The position numbers were made by a program, and so were the translations under genes. From Welwitschia mirabilis (lineage: Eukaryota > Gnetophyta > Gnetopsida > Welwitschiales), in NCBI GenBank assembly GCA_051453625.1, contig JBOZIK010000001.1, forward strand, positions 241,565,161-241,629,160: a stretch of DNA of 64,000 nucleotides. Reading direction: 5' to 3'. The notes beneath the pieces were generated by a model that ran no database searches, was not told the origin of the DNA, and was given only the letters and a program-made list of their open reading frames with translations. Of the stretch, positions 48,928-60,380 are shown one piece after another. Each line of letters starts with the position of its first letter. The first letter of the stretch is position 1.

Positions 48928-49340
48928 TTATACTAAGATTTCTTTAATGATTCCTTTTGTCCTAATGATAGATCCATAGGCCAAGAGTAAGATGATTTTA
49001 GAGCACTCTGATAGTCTTAAAGTTTTACATAGGTAAGATGGTAGGATATTAACACTTGGTTCTAAATCCAATAATGCATGGAATACATTTTTATTGGTAA
49101 TTACTATAGAAATTATCGATGATCTAGGGTCTTTATGTTTGGAACAAATCTTTTTCTTCATTAGTTAAGTGATGTTTTTTGCTAAATGAACTTGTTATGA
49201 TATAAAATTTTTCTTTTTTTTTGAACATGTGTCCCAAAGGTACTTGGAATACAGAGGTGTATTCTTAATATATTGACTCAAGGGTATTTTTAATTTTAAT
49301 TAATTAAATAATTAGTTCAACTTCTTATCTTCTATCTAAT
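48928..49340 (-). pseudogene. pro: Ty3/gypsy gag-protease region (Athila-like), degenerate
   Basis: The open minus-strand piece 49161-48928 has the retropepsin pattern of plant Athila-type elements: KHKDPRSS, then ALLDLEPSVNILPSYL (catalytic D-x-G/E-x-S region with the usual DLGASVN changed to DLEPSVN), then LAYGSIIRTKGIIKEILV. Just upstream on the same strand (49330-49170) is IPLSQYIKNTPLYSKYL followed by CSKKKRK, the conserved segment that links gag to protease in these elements. The protease would mature the polyprotein. The loss of Gly after the catalytic Asp, together with stops, indicates inactivity. Confidence 0.75.
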
Positions 49341-50100
49341 CCTTCTTTACTTATTTTAGAAAAGGGTTCTCATAAATTAATTTCTTGCTTGGCTCAATTG
49401 ATAAGAAAGGAGATGATATTTTTCACATTACTGATTCTATTAGTTTTGGTTCCTTCCCCTTAGGTTTTTTGTTTATTAGTTTGTCCTTATATTTCTTATT
49501 TTTCTTCATTTAGGATGGTTTAGACATTGTGTCTTCTAATTTTATTTTACTTCTAGTGGTGACTACTCTTACTTGTTCATGGCTTTTATTGATAGGGTTT
49601 AGCTTACCTTGTGATGGTAACCCTAGTTATTGCTTTTGTGTTAGGTCTATGAGCATACATTCCATGTTTTTCACTTTTTTATGCATTAGATAAATTTGTT
49701 GTTTAACAACTTGTGTCACAATCTACTATTGGTAAAATTGTCTAAACCCAAAATTTCTATTTTCCCTTGAAAAAGTCTATACTAGAATCTAAAATTCTTG
49801 GGTATCATGATGGTCTCGGTTAAAAATTTTAATTTCCTTACCATGGTACTATTAGATAGTTTATTGGATTATTTTATGGAGGTGGTACCTTGGATGACAA
49901 AGGAATGTTGCCTTGAAAGGTAGCAACCATTTCTTTTAAAGAGTCTAGTATGTATTGTCAAACTTCATAAGCTTGATCCTAATGCCTTCAATTCTCACAG
50001 AGCAAACAAATTTCGACATTTTCTATGATTAATGCATTTGCTTCATGTTAAATTTATTATTACAGTGGACTACTATGTAATTCCAGTAGTCATTAAATAA
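49341..50100 (-). pseudogene. gag: Probable gypsy gag remnant (nucleocapsid end)
   Basis: Minus-strand translation around 50010-49960 gives EICLLCEN-stop-RH, reminiscent of the C-x2-C part of an Athila-type nucleocapsid knuckle, followed by YILDSLKEMVATF. The rest is stop-rich and not alignable by eye. Position upstream of the protease supports gag. The element's 5' LTR, expected beyond 51 kb, was not found. Confidence 0.4.
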
Positions 50101-53076
50101 TTGTAATAGTTGGTTATCACTACAAAGGTGGATAGGATGTTTGTGATTTTTTCATGAGATTTGTTAAGGCCTACATCATCTCTTTTTTATTCTTAATCAT
50201 CATTACTTATTCTTAAACCATTAAATCTTGTTTTAGTCTAGTGGATCACCACTTTCTTTGATCAACTAACTCTTTTAAAATCCTAAGGGTTTATTCTAGT
50301 GTTTTATTCAAAATATTTCCTCCTACTATAAAATCTACATGTTAGTTAATGTACCTATCTAACCTTCAATAAAAGGTAGGTCATTCCTTTGCGTTTGAAG
50401 ATAATTTACAACTTGACTGTATTAATACAAAATCTCTAGATGGATCTCTATAGCTCTGTATATAGATAATTACATTTATAATTTTATACATAATTGACAT
50501 AATAACTAAGTTTTATATTATCCTATAAAATAGAAATTAATTCATCTTCTTTGTAGGTCTACTCTAGGAATTTTATTTTATTCTATGAAAAAACATAGAA
50601 TCAACTATCAAAAAAACTAAAAAGATGAAGGAATAGAAACAATAAGCGAGAACATAAATGACTAAAATTAGTGAGATTACCCAATTTAAGTAATGTAAGA
50701 AACATTAGAAAGATGCTTAAAATCAATAATCACCTTAATGAAAAAAATGGTAGATGTTATAAATTAGCAAATGAATTATGTAGTAGCTAGGCTATGCAAG
50801 AGTGTAGGTTCTATGACTTGAGAAGGATGAAAAGTTTAATATTTAAAGAATAGAAATTAGTTTACTTTCAAATACAAAATATGTAAGTAAGACTATTAAA
50901 GAGTGATGATGTATTAGGCATTAATAGATGTTGTAAGATAGCAGCTCTAACCAACTAACTATTAAAGAGTGGTGATGTATTAGGCAATATAAAGCTTATA
51001 GGGCTGGAAAGATGATAACAATGTCAAGTTAATAGCAACTATTTTACATATTAGCTAAAAATCTAGACTGGCAACCTTATACAAGGTAATGTAGATGGAT
51101 AGTATTGATAACCAACTAATGTATGCACATGAAACATGTAAGACTCTCATGCACTAAAAGTAGACATAAGGACAACAGTGGTAGTCGATTAAACTATGGT
51201 AATCAGTAGAGAAGTATTCAATTTAAGTTAAAAGGGCTATGCTATAAGCACAAAATAGAAAAAGTTGTTTTATACAAATGGCTTCTGCTTACATAGAAGA
51301 ATTGCTAATTTTATTAAATAAAGATAATCTCTAACGATCTTTACTTGTAATCACTCATTTACTTCTACTAAATGAAAAGCATCCATTACATGTTATTAAA
51401 TGTAACAAAGGGTAATTTTAGTGGATTTGTTCCATCCCATGAAACTTTTTCCCTTTATATCTCTAACAACATAAAATCAATTGAAAATTTTAAAGAAATT
51501 ATTAGTTTGATTATGTTAGAAATGTTTGACATGTGCATATGACAAAAGTAATCCAAAAGAGTGCACATGATAAACTAAAAAATAATATGATTTATAAGAG
51601 AATTAAGAAATTATTGAACCACCAAAATAGAAATAATACAATTAAATGTAAACTAATACTGAAAAAGTAGACATAAAATTAAATATAAACATTGATGAAG
51701 TCGATGGTGCAGAAAAGCAATTAACTGTGCATTTATTATTTGTTATGAATCCTTGATATAATTTATAAAGCATGAATGAAATAATGTTGAGGCTATGGAG
51801 TGCATGTAAATGGATAGAATTATGTTGTTAATGGACTATTAAGAGAATGACATGAAATCATTTGATAGTTAAATAAAGGAAATTAATAAAATTATGTAGT
51901 TGTTAACACTGTGACAAGGGGAAAATATCTCAAGCATAGATATAACATCACTTATTGATAGATAAAACATGATTTTATAACATTGTAGTTATTAGTAAGT
52001 ACAATGCATAAGGAATATTTTTTACCAATTTTCTAGATTCTAGAAAAATTTTGAAAGTTACGTCAACTCTCACTCTTAAGATACTAATAAAACAAAAATT
52101 CTATGTAACTATGTTAGAAGGTTTTCTCTTTATGTGTTTGAAGCACATAATGAGTAGAGATCAAAGATGTCATTAGCAAAAAAGGAAAGAATATCAAAAT
52201 TAAATGCACAAAGAAAATTCAAAAGGCTAGCTAAAATATCAAATGTATACAAATAAAGAAGAGATTAATTATAAGTTGGGGGAATTAAATAGATACTACA
52301 AAGAACTAAATTATGTCTATATATATATTAAGCTAGCTATGCATTTTAGTATTTCTTCAAGTTATTAGACTCTATGCATTTAAAGGATTTTAGGTTTGTA
52401 TCTCATAGCACTAGTAAAACATTTATGGTTAAGCAACCCTTGGAAGAAATTATGCTTCATAGTTAGGATATATTAAATGAGATAGTTTCACTATCAGAAT
52501 GGAGCTTTTTTCCCAAAAAGATAATGGCTGGTAGACTGCCACAACTTTTCCCAAATGGTATTTTCTATGTCAATTTCAATCTAATTTCTTAGATATTTGA
52601 ACCTTGTGATGTTTAATGTTTCAAGTTTCATCCATACCCTCGCTTCAATTCTACTACTAAAAAATGAGAAGTATATTTCTATAGAAAATCTTAAATAATT
52701 ATTCCTAAATCTCAATCCATAATTAATAGATCATTCATGATATAAAACAATATAAACAACCATTTTACTTTTGTTCTAGGAATTATTTTATCCATAAGTT
52801 CTAGTAATTAAAATAATGGAATATAACAGTGAAAAGAAGAGAGAATATACATCTTATGTAAGGTAATTATTCCTTTATTTTCTAAATTAATGAAGTGAAA
52901 TATCTACAAGAAGTAAACTAGCATAGTTAATGCTATATTCCACCAAGCTAGATGCACTCTAATTTATGGAAACTATCATTTATCTAATGATTAAAAATTT
53001 GGCTAGCCTTTTACATGAAATCAAGACAAATTTAGCAAATCTAGTAAAAGGTTGATCGAATAAGCTAGACAATTGT
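50101..53076. other. AT-rich stretch, nothing recognised
   Basis: No gene supported. One small direct repeat: CTATTAAAGAGTGRTGATGT occurs at about 50895 and 50958, both continuing ATTAGGCA, 63 bases apart. Confidence 0.35.
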
Positions 53077-53136
53077 GGGAGGAACGGAAGGGGGGTGGGG
53101 GGCGGTCAGGGGGGCGGGGAGGGGGTGTGGAGGTAG
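53077..53136 (+). repeat. G-run island (potential G-quadruplex)
   Basis: Within 53090-53125 there are five G-runs (6, 6, 6, 4 and 5 G) separated by loops of 1, 6, 1 and 1 bases. This satisfies the usual G-quadruplex pattern of four runs of at least three G with loops up to seven. It sits in sequence that is otherwise extremely AT-rich. It could be real (minisatellite seed, filler at a break) or a sequencing/assembly error. Confidence 0.8.
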
Positions 53137-53479
53137 GAATTAAAGGTCTTATTATTATAAGTATTTTAATTATAAAAATATGCCCAAAAAACATTAGCCA
53201 TTATTGTTTCATACTTCTTTTATTGAAAACATATAAATACAACAAAATAGCATTATATTAAAAATTTGTTAAAAATGTTGCACAAAGATTCATGATAGTT
53301 CTGCATTTGCATTGAAAAATAGATAGCTATCTCGTGTGATACATGTATTAAATAGATTCCCTGACTATTCAAAACTTTTGTAAATCCTAAGAAGAGTGCA
53401 TGTCTAAAACTTTATTCTATAAATGCAATGAAGGAATTCCAAATAATAGAGTGTCTACTTAGTGCCTAGAACTAGTAGA

Positions 53480-54200
53480 TTTAAAACAAGTTGATACAAG
53501 ATATATTGACATAGAAGAAGTGCAAGATTACATTAGAAAAGATGAAACTTTCATCAATAATGGATTCAGAATGGAAGAATATTAATGACATGGCATTGTC
53601 CTTAATTGGGTCATCTCTTAATAACCATTTAGTTAGCTTGTATGCTTCAAATACTAGCATGAAAGGATGCAAGCATAAACTAATAGTAGTATGATGTATT
53701 TTATATTTCAAGAAACACTTTTCAATTACAAGCTAAAGAATATTGCTCTCTTAAACCTTTCTCTAGATGAGACACAAGGCTTGTATACATGGCTTGACAC
53801 TTTATGATTTGATTTCTTTAAAATTTTAAGATGTCTCCTTTATGCTATATTATTTGTTTTTGAGTTAGAAGCCTATAGTTACTACATTTATTACTACTAA
53901 ATTTTTAGGGGATAATACTATTACCACATGGTTAGATGTTAACCATAGTAATAAAAATATGGATTGTATTAAAAATTTTGGTTAATTTTTATCTATAGAG
54001 AGAGGTCAGTTTAAATACAAATGACCTAATAGAAGAAGTAAGAGTAGAAGAAAATCTAGTAGGATAGATATGATTTGCTATTACTACATGAAGAAAGGAA
54101 AGGCTATATGAAATGGAATTTTTACAAGTTTAATAAGAAAAACAAAGGAAATGAAAAAAGAATGAGGATTTTTGTACTAATTCAATCAGAATAATGCAAG
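53480..54200 (+). pseudogene. gag: Copia gag relic, degenerate
   Basis: Two separated hallmarks on the plus strand. At about 53570-53660 a UBN2-like segment reads EEWKNINDMALSLIGSSLNN then HLVSLYAS. At 54001-54150 an RGQFKYK segment, then a basic NRRSKSRRKSSRID stretch, is followed by the knuckle CYYYMKKGK (54076 onward) and, after a one-base shift, MKWNFYKFNKKNKGNE. So two of the four metal ligands are lost. This is the same general gag type as 2339-3222 but a different, older copy. No pol follows that I can recognise. Confidence 0.55.
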
Positions 54201-55260
54201 AATGGCATTACTACCCAAGTAAGGTATAAGAAATTGGATCAATAAAGTTGAGATGTAAAAAGAACAAAACTCAATTTTGCAGAATGTTAAGAATATTTCC
54301 ATAGTGGTAAAGATTCCCATTTTTTCATGCTTCTCTTTTACAAAGAAGAAACTCAATAGAAGACCTCTTTCAAGAAATAGAATCTACTCTAATGTGCACA
54401 TGTAAAAAATATTTATCAAATATAATCTTTACAAATTTTCATTTACATTATGAATTCCAAAGAAAATTACCTAAGAAATTATGATTGAACTTGTCATGGT
54501 AAAAGTTTTTAGAGAAGGTAGTAAAATGAGAGATGTGCAACAATTCAAATTGTAAAGAATTCAGTAAAAATGAAAATTAATCCTACTTATCTATTTATAT
54601 ATTATCCTTGATTTTACATATAATTTTAATAGTGTAATTATCTAAGGGATACAATCCCTTTCTTAGGTTAAAAAATTTAGCAGGAGTATTTCAAAGATTA
54701 GAAGGGGATAATTGGAGGAAGAATAAGAAGAAATAATGTTAACTACAATGGGGGCATTGATTTACTATGAATTTAGGTGTTATAAAGATCTTTTAAATTT
54801 AGAAAGGGGTGTTCTAGAACATGGTGATAAGGAGTTATAATAGTTGTATTAGGTGGAAGATGAGATGGAAGAAAAAACGAGGATCCACATGATCACCACT
54901 ATAAAAATGAAACTAAATAAATTAAAAAGGATATTCTAAACTTTAAAATGGACTTCTGAATTAGCATGATACATTAATGTGGGAATGAAATAAAGATGAA
55001 ATTGATGTGAAGGAATAACAACATGGCATTACTATGTTTTGGTTTGAGTTGTAAAGCAGGGGCCCTGGTTCACTGCATCTCTTCATATTGTTTTATTACT
55101 AGCCTATGACATGGCCTTCCCCTTTAATATCTGTCCTGCTGTCTTTTTTTGCACTGCTAGTTTCCTTTGTTAACTATGCTTTCTACTATGTTTCACTCTA
55201 GCATCACTTTGTTTGACACTCACTTAACACCAACTTAGTATTAATGTCAGCTACTATCAG
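54201..55260. other. Nothing recognised
   Basis: AT-rich, with a somewhat more balanced part at 55030-55260. If the copia relic continued into protease or integrase it has decayed past recognition. Confidence 0.35.
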
Positions 55261-56092
55261 CTAATTTCTATGTCTGTTAATCTGTAAATTTGCCATACAA
55301 TAACTAGCAGTTATACTAATAATAACAGATCCTCTACTAGTTACATAAGTATCTTGTATGTAACCTTTAACATCACCTTTAGCATCAGGAAAGAGAGTCA
55401 TCACACAAGAANNNNNNNNNNNNNNNNNNNNNNNNNNNNNNNNNNNNNNNNNNNNNNNNNNNNNNNNNNNNNNNNNNNNNNNNNNNNNNNNNNNNNNNNN
55501 NNNNNNNNNNNCATCAGGAAAGAGAGTCATCACACAAGAAAAATTATGAGTCTTTGAAGTAAATAAGATATCAAAATTATCCTAAACTTTCATAAGAGGA
55601 GATGTTGAGTCTACAGAAGCTAGAAGTAATACATCAACTTAATACCATCTGATTGCACTTGGATTGTCTTTGAAGCCAATAATAAAGTTGTTTAGGTTTG
55701 CTCTTAATGTATCTTTAAGAATAGAAATCAAACCTTTTCCAGTAGGTTGTCAATTAATAACTATATCTCTCTTGAAAAAAAGCCAGTGTCTGCTATGATT
55801 ACTATTTAATTGAGTAATATCAAAAAGCTCTACATTTGTGGGCTTACATATGATATCATTATGAAAGAGTTTTATATAATACTCAAGGTCAAATTCATCA
55901 AATACAAGTTCCATCTATTTGTTTATATCTTTTAGTCAGATATATATAGAAGTCTTATGCACCATTAGCTGTAGGTATGAGTTTCATAATAATAGTCATA
56001 ATCATCCCTTCTTCTACCTTCACAATAATAGTCCCAGCAACTTTTCATTAAGATAGTAGATAATGCAATGTTAAAGATCATTAACAAAAGCA
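55261..56092 (-). pseudogene. PUR4: Phosphoribosylformylglycinamidine (FGAM) synthase pseudogene fragment
   Basis: FGAM synthase uses ATP and glutamine to convert FGAR to FGAM in purine synthesis (organellar in plants). Minus-strand reading: FVNDL near 56090, like the FAxxVHDRMTE region; then from 55914 MELVFDEFDLEYYIKLF, NVELFDITQLNSNHSRHW (the HSRHW motif), VIGFKDN-like FIIGFKDNPSAIRW, FDILFTSKTHNFSC (family ETHNFP substrate-binding motif, with E changed to K), and IQDTYVTSRGSV then YCMANLQI (family RIRDTHATGRGS...GYCxGNLxI). The frame is constant from 55930 to 55412 but has at least four stops. A 100-N gap splits it. It covers roughly 250 codons of a protein usually near 1400 residues; both ends are missing. 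It is a dead host-gene fragment, perhaps moved here by a transposable element. Confidence 0.85.
55412..55511. other. Assembly gap (100 N), probably false
   Basis: The same 29 bases (starting CATCAGGAAAGAGAG) end at 55411 directly before the gap and restart at 55512 directly after it. See findings. Confidence 0.9.
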
Positions 56093-57878
56093 AAATAAAT
56101 GAATGAAGTAAAGAAGCATTTAGTGCTTTACTTGATGCTTATGAATCTAAGTGATTAGTGAGGAATAGGGCAATTCACAAAGGATGAATGAAAGATACTT
56201 AATAAACTACTTGGCTATGATCCCTTATAGGATCTTCTGGTCTTGTCTAATAATGATTTTATCATACATGATACCAGCAAAATACATTCTGTAGAGTACT
56301 AGTATAAGATCAGAACAATGCATATACATTTTGTAGAGATAGTAGTATAAAATTAGAATAATGCACTTCAAACTATAGCTAGACATGAATCAAATTTAGA
56401 TTCTATTTCAATAGATCAAATAGGAGTGATTGGACATTTTTACTCCATCTATTGTCAGAGCCATTATATCATTAACACCTATAGGTTCTATAACCCCAGA
56501 TGTGTAGTCGTTTTCTCCATTCAAGAGGTGAGATGTTACATCCATGCTAAGGGAACATCTATTTATAATGTGTTCGAATAAGTTTTAAGGTATGTAAATA
56601 TGGAACTTTACTATTTTCTTTAAATTTCATCCACGTTCATCAATAAAGATTATTTTGTACTAGTTATGCACATATTAGTCATTCTTTATCAAATGCTATA
56701 ATACATGTAAGTAAAATTTGGCTATGCATTAGTAGTCAACTATTTTGTTATCTCCTATAATCCAATCATATTAGCACTTTTTATGTACACATCAATACGT
56801 TCACCTAACCAATAACTAACATTAAGCAACAAAGTACAGATGAGGAATCGACATTTCATGTATGATGTTTTCAAAAGAGTAATTATAACTTGAAATGTAA
56901 ATAAGTAACAAAATGTGTTATACAAGTTCTTCAACTTTATTTTAGGCCCTCTCTAGTGTTAGTCATTTTGCTACTATTATGCAAACTCATGTATTATATT
57001 TGAGCTAACATTTCCCATGAGATAGTAGGAGTGATGAATCATGAGTCATGAATAAGTAATTTATTCATAATCACTTTAAGGATAAGTCTACAAGCATCTA
57101 GAGCAAAAGTTAACATTGCACTACTCAGAAAAGAGGCAAAAGAGATCTTAGTCATCTTAAATATGACATCCCTTGCATTGAAGAAATATGAAAATACCAT
57201 AAAAACCCTAAAATAAGAGCCATTATAGTATCTGCCACTTCCTCTACATGAGTGAGTTTTATGCTCACAACTTTGCTAAGTGAACCTTAACACCCTCTAA
57301 AAATGCAATGAAAATTTAAATTTCAGAAAATTTTCTTTGAATTTTTTCTCTAAGATCATATTATTCAACCTATGTTTTACTAATTCTTGAAGAAAACACT
57401 TTATAACCAAGTACTAAATATGGTTGAACACTAAAAGTAAATGCAGTTAAATGAATTTTAACACTCAAGGAAATTTAATAAAATATTTTACTTTCAAGAA
57501 CCTTTTCTTTGATGTTTTGCTTAACATTAATTTTTAGTACTCAACCCTAGAATATTAAAGATGGTTTGCTTAAGATAATAAAAAAAGTGATTGAATAGGT
57601 GATACAGCAGAATATTAAAGTTTACATAGCTTAGTAGAGACTCATCTTAGCAGGCTATCTAAAAGGATCATTTTACAGGAGCAAAGTTAACAATCTGTAG
57701 AGAATCAAAGGAAGACAACAATTAAAAAAAAAGGAGGCTAAAAGCAATAAACATATAAACATCATGTTAGTAAATGATATGAGACCTTTCTCTTGAAATT
57801 AAATAATGATACAAAGAATCTACTATAAATAAGTGAATTGATACTTTAGGTAAAATTTCCATGTAACTTCTACATTAA
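56093..57878. other. AT-rich stretch, nothing recognised
   Basis: No recognised gene. A short minus-strand open piece at about 56560-56400 (contains LLNGENDYTSGVIEPIGVND) looks coding-like but matches nothing I know. Possibly another part of the captured fragment or of an unknown element. Confidence 0.35.
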
Positions 57879-57881
57879 ACA

Positions 57882-58469
57882 CACTAGAAATTTCAAAGAT
57901 AAAAACAATCACACTAGAAACAAAATCTACTACTTAAATATGTGAAATATATCTACATATATAAGCCTTCTACATTTTCAATAACTACAGGAACAAAAAT
58001 TGACAATCGATTTCAATGAATCTAAAATCATTATCCACTCTTGCAGTATTCTTCCAACACTATAAAGTCCTTAATATTTCAACATGAGTGTTAGGGAAAC
58101 CATAGTTTCATAGTTTGAAGAACAAAGATAAAACACAAAGATTCAAAGAAATTAATTTTTTAAAAATGAATTAAACTTGCTTTCCAGCTATGTTTTAAGG
58201 CATTCATTCTATAAACACCTTAAAAACACCAATTATTTAAGATCTTTGTTTTAATAAATACTTTGAAAACTTACAATTTTTAGGTTGTTTATTTTATAAA
58301 TGCCTTAAAAATAATTCAAAAGTTATTTTAAGATGTGTTCAAAAAAAATGCCTTAAAACTATTTCCATTAGCTTTGTTTAAGGTGATTATTAAAGTGAAC
58401 TCCTTAAAAGGCTTTATACTTAAGGCATTTATTCAAATAAATGCCTTAAAGCCTATATTTCTAGTGGTG
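57882..58469. mobile_element. Candidate non-autonomous CACTA element with a hairpin array
   Basis: The left end CACTAGAAATTT (57882) and the reverse complement of the right end CACCACTAGAAATAT (58469) are both one step from the plant CACTA terminus CACTACTAGAAAT. Three-base ACA flanks both sides (57879-57881, 58470-58472), the usual CACTA target duplication, though ACA could match by chance. The right 280 bases hold six AAGGCATTTAT/ATAAATGCCTT-type hairpins. The best, TTAAGGCATTTAT with its exact reverse complement at 58420-58449, has a 4-base loop. Subterminal palindromic arrays are the transposase-binding regions of CACTA elements. There is no transposase coding. Confidence 0.5.
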
Positions 58470-58530
58470 ACATTTTAGGTATTTCACCTCATTCAGAGAA
58501 ACGTCTTATAATTATTTTAGTAAATTCCAA

Positions 58531-58620
58531 CCATCTCACATAAATTACTATGAAGAAGATCCATATCTCATAAATTACTATGAAGAAGATCCATCTACCA
58601 TAAATTACAATGAATAAGAA
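58531..58620. repeat. 30-bp tandem repeat, three units
   Basis: Units at 58531, 58561 and 58591 with core TAAATTACTATGAAGAAGAT. The first two are nearly identical, the third diverged. Period exactly 30. Confidence 0.85.
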
Positions 58621-58947
58621 AAAAACTCACTATGCAAGTCAATCTAAGAAATGATAAAGATACAAGAAAATACCACCAAAAATTTAAAAAATCAAAGTAA
58701 GAACACAGAAAATTTGATTGGAATTGTTCTACAAATTATGTTATAAAATCAACTATAATAAGGTTCTTTTTCATCAAAACATTATCAAACCTATCCTACT
58801 ACATCTCACCTTGAGAAGAATGAGATGAATTTAGAAACAACTAACAACAAGTCTTGCTTTAAAATATAAAATGATATTTTGGATCAAATTACAACATACC
58901 ACTCATTAGAAGATGGCCAAAAGAAGGAAAATAATGATTGAATTTAG

Positions 58948-59379
58948 TTATTTAATAATAAAGATAGGGATGATGATGACATTAAGATATTAGATTATAT
59001 CCCTGACATTCACTTACTATTAGGAAATATAGATGAAATAGAGGAATCATTTAATAAAGAATCTAGAAATTTTTCAACCCATGAAGAAGATAATGATTAC
59101 ATTTCTTTTTATGATCTTTTTGATGAATTTAATAATTTGGACAATAATGACACACAACAACATGATGAAGAAAAGGAGGATAAAAAAGAAGATCATTAGC
59201 ACATTTCTCTTTATGATCTTTTTAATGAATCCAATAACTTAAAAAATGACAATAATATTCAACAAAATAATAATGAGTATAATGAAGAAGAGACAGATAT
59301 AGTTAAGGATAATGATGAAGAAAATGAAGAAGGCATTTAACAAAGTAATGATAAACATAACAATGTGGAGGAGAAATAA
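58948..59379 (+). pseudogene. Acidic, Asn/Asp/Glu-rich ORF with internal duplication, unknown family
   Basis: One frame stays open for 144 codons apart from stops at 59197 (TAG) and 59338 (TAA). It is rich in D, E and N, with DIHLLLGNIDEIEESFNKES near the start. A 102-base tandem duplication gives DYISFYDLFDEFNNL (59095 on) and HISLYDLFNESNNL (59200 on), each followed by an acidic Q/N/E-rich stretch. No start codon is evident and no family recognised. Position 1.3 kb upstream of a gypsy integrase end on the same strand leaves open that it is part of that element or an insertion within it. The two conserved copies of the YDLF motif suggest it once coded for protein. Confidence 0.4.
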
Positions 59380-59543
59380 TAAAGAAACCATATAAATTCA
59401 ACCAGACTTAATAGAGAACAGAGTTGCTCCTTCTAATGCAATAAATCAACCTAAATATTTTACTCATGTTTCTCCATTCCATTCACTTGTGCTTCCATGC
59501 AACTTTAAAGAACACCCCTCCTTGTACTCCTACTTTTACATAA

Positions 59544-60380
59544 CCTTATGATCTTGATCATGGTAACATTTTTCCATGTCTTCCATTTGAACATTCGTGT
59601 AATTCTCTAAATTACATTCCTTTCTTTGATTTTAATGGAATACATAACCTTGAGGGGTCTATTCCAAAAATTTGTTAATATTTTCCTCTTAAAACTTCAT
59701 GTGATACTTAAAGTAACATCCTCCCCTCTTTTACCCTATCCACTTTACCTTATTCCTTTAATGATTACTCTTTTCAATAGTATGACTTGGTATATCTTGG
59801 AATTATAAATTGGAGTAAACATTATCTTATTGACAATAATCCATGCTTAGAATTAAACCTCAAGAAGCTTCTTAAGTATATTAAAACTACCCTAATTAGT
59901 CACCCTAATAAGGTTTTCTAAAATTCTTGGAGCCTTAATAGTATCATTTATGTCTTTCATTTTCAGTCATTGAATGAAATCTATGTTTTAAATTCCTTAT
60001 ACCATGAGTTTGATAAGAGATTAATTTTCCTTGAACTATATGAATTTTTTATCTCTTATATTTCTAATAAATTTTGTAAACTTAAAGTATTATTGGTCAT
60101 GATAATTGGGGAAAAAATTTTCTCCTTACTGAAATCCATATCTTGAGTTGAATGTTAGGAAGCTTCTTGATCTAACTAAATATTCTAAAAAGCCTTCGAA
60201 AATTTCTTGTATTCTTTCTTTGAGTAATGCCTTAAATGAATTATGTAATGATAATCATAACTTATATTGCTTCAATAAGAGATCATTTTTCAATGCAAAT
60301 TTTCACTTTTTCATCTCTTATTTAGATTCTAAATTTTATGCTATTAAGGTTTTATCCTTTTATTGTCTTTACCTTTAATT
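59544..60380 (+). pseudogene. Degraded ORF with two ~98-residue repeats, unknown family
   Basis: A constant frame runs from PYDLDHGNIFPCLPFEHS (59544) to 60144 with only about four stops; a second piece continues in another frame at 60148-60378. The two parts repeat each other with a period near 294 bases. LELNLKKLLKYIKT pairs with LNVRKLLDLTKYSKK, SLNEIYVLN with ALNELCNDN, and FFISYISNKFCKLKVLL with FFISYLDSKFYAIKVLS. So a domain of about 98 residues was duplicated before decay. I do not recognise the domain. It might belong with the acidic ORF upstream (same strand, 165 bases apart). It is not a recognisable gypsy pol domain. Confidence 0.4.

Noticed and set aside
58531-58620. CRISPR-like array of 30-base repeats
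   Set aside because: The units are directly adjacent with no spacers, and the context is plant nuclear DNA.
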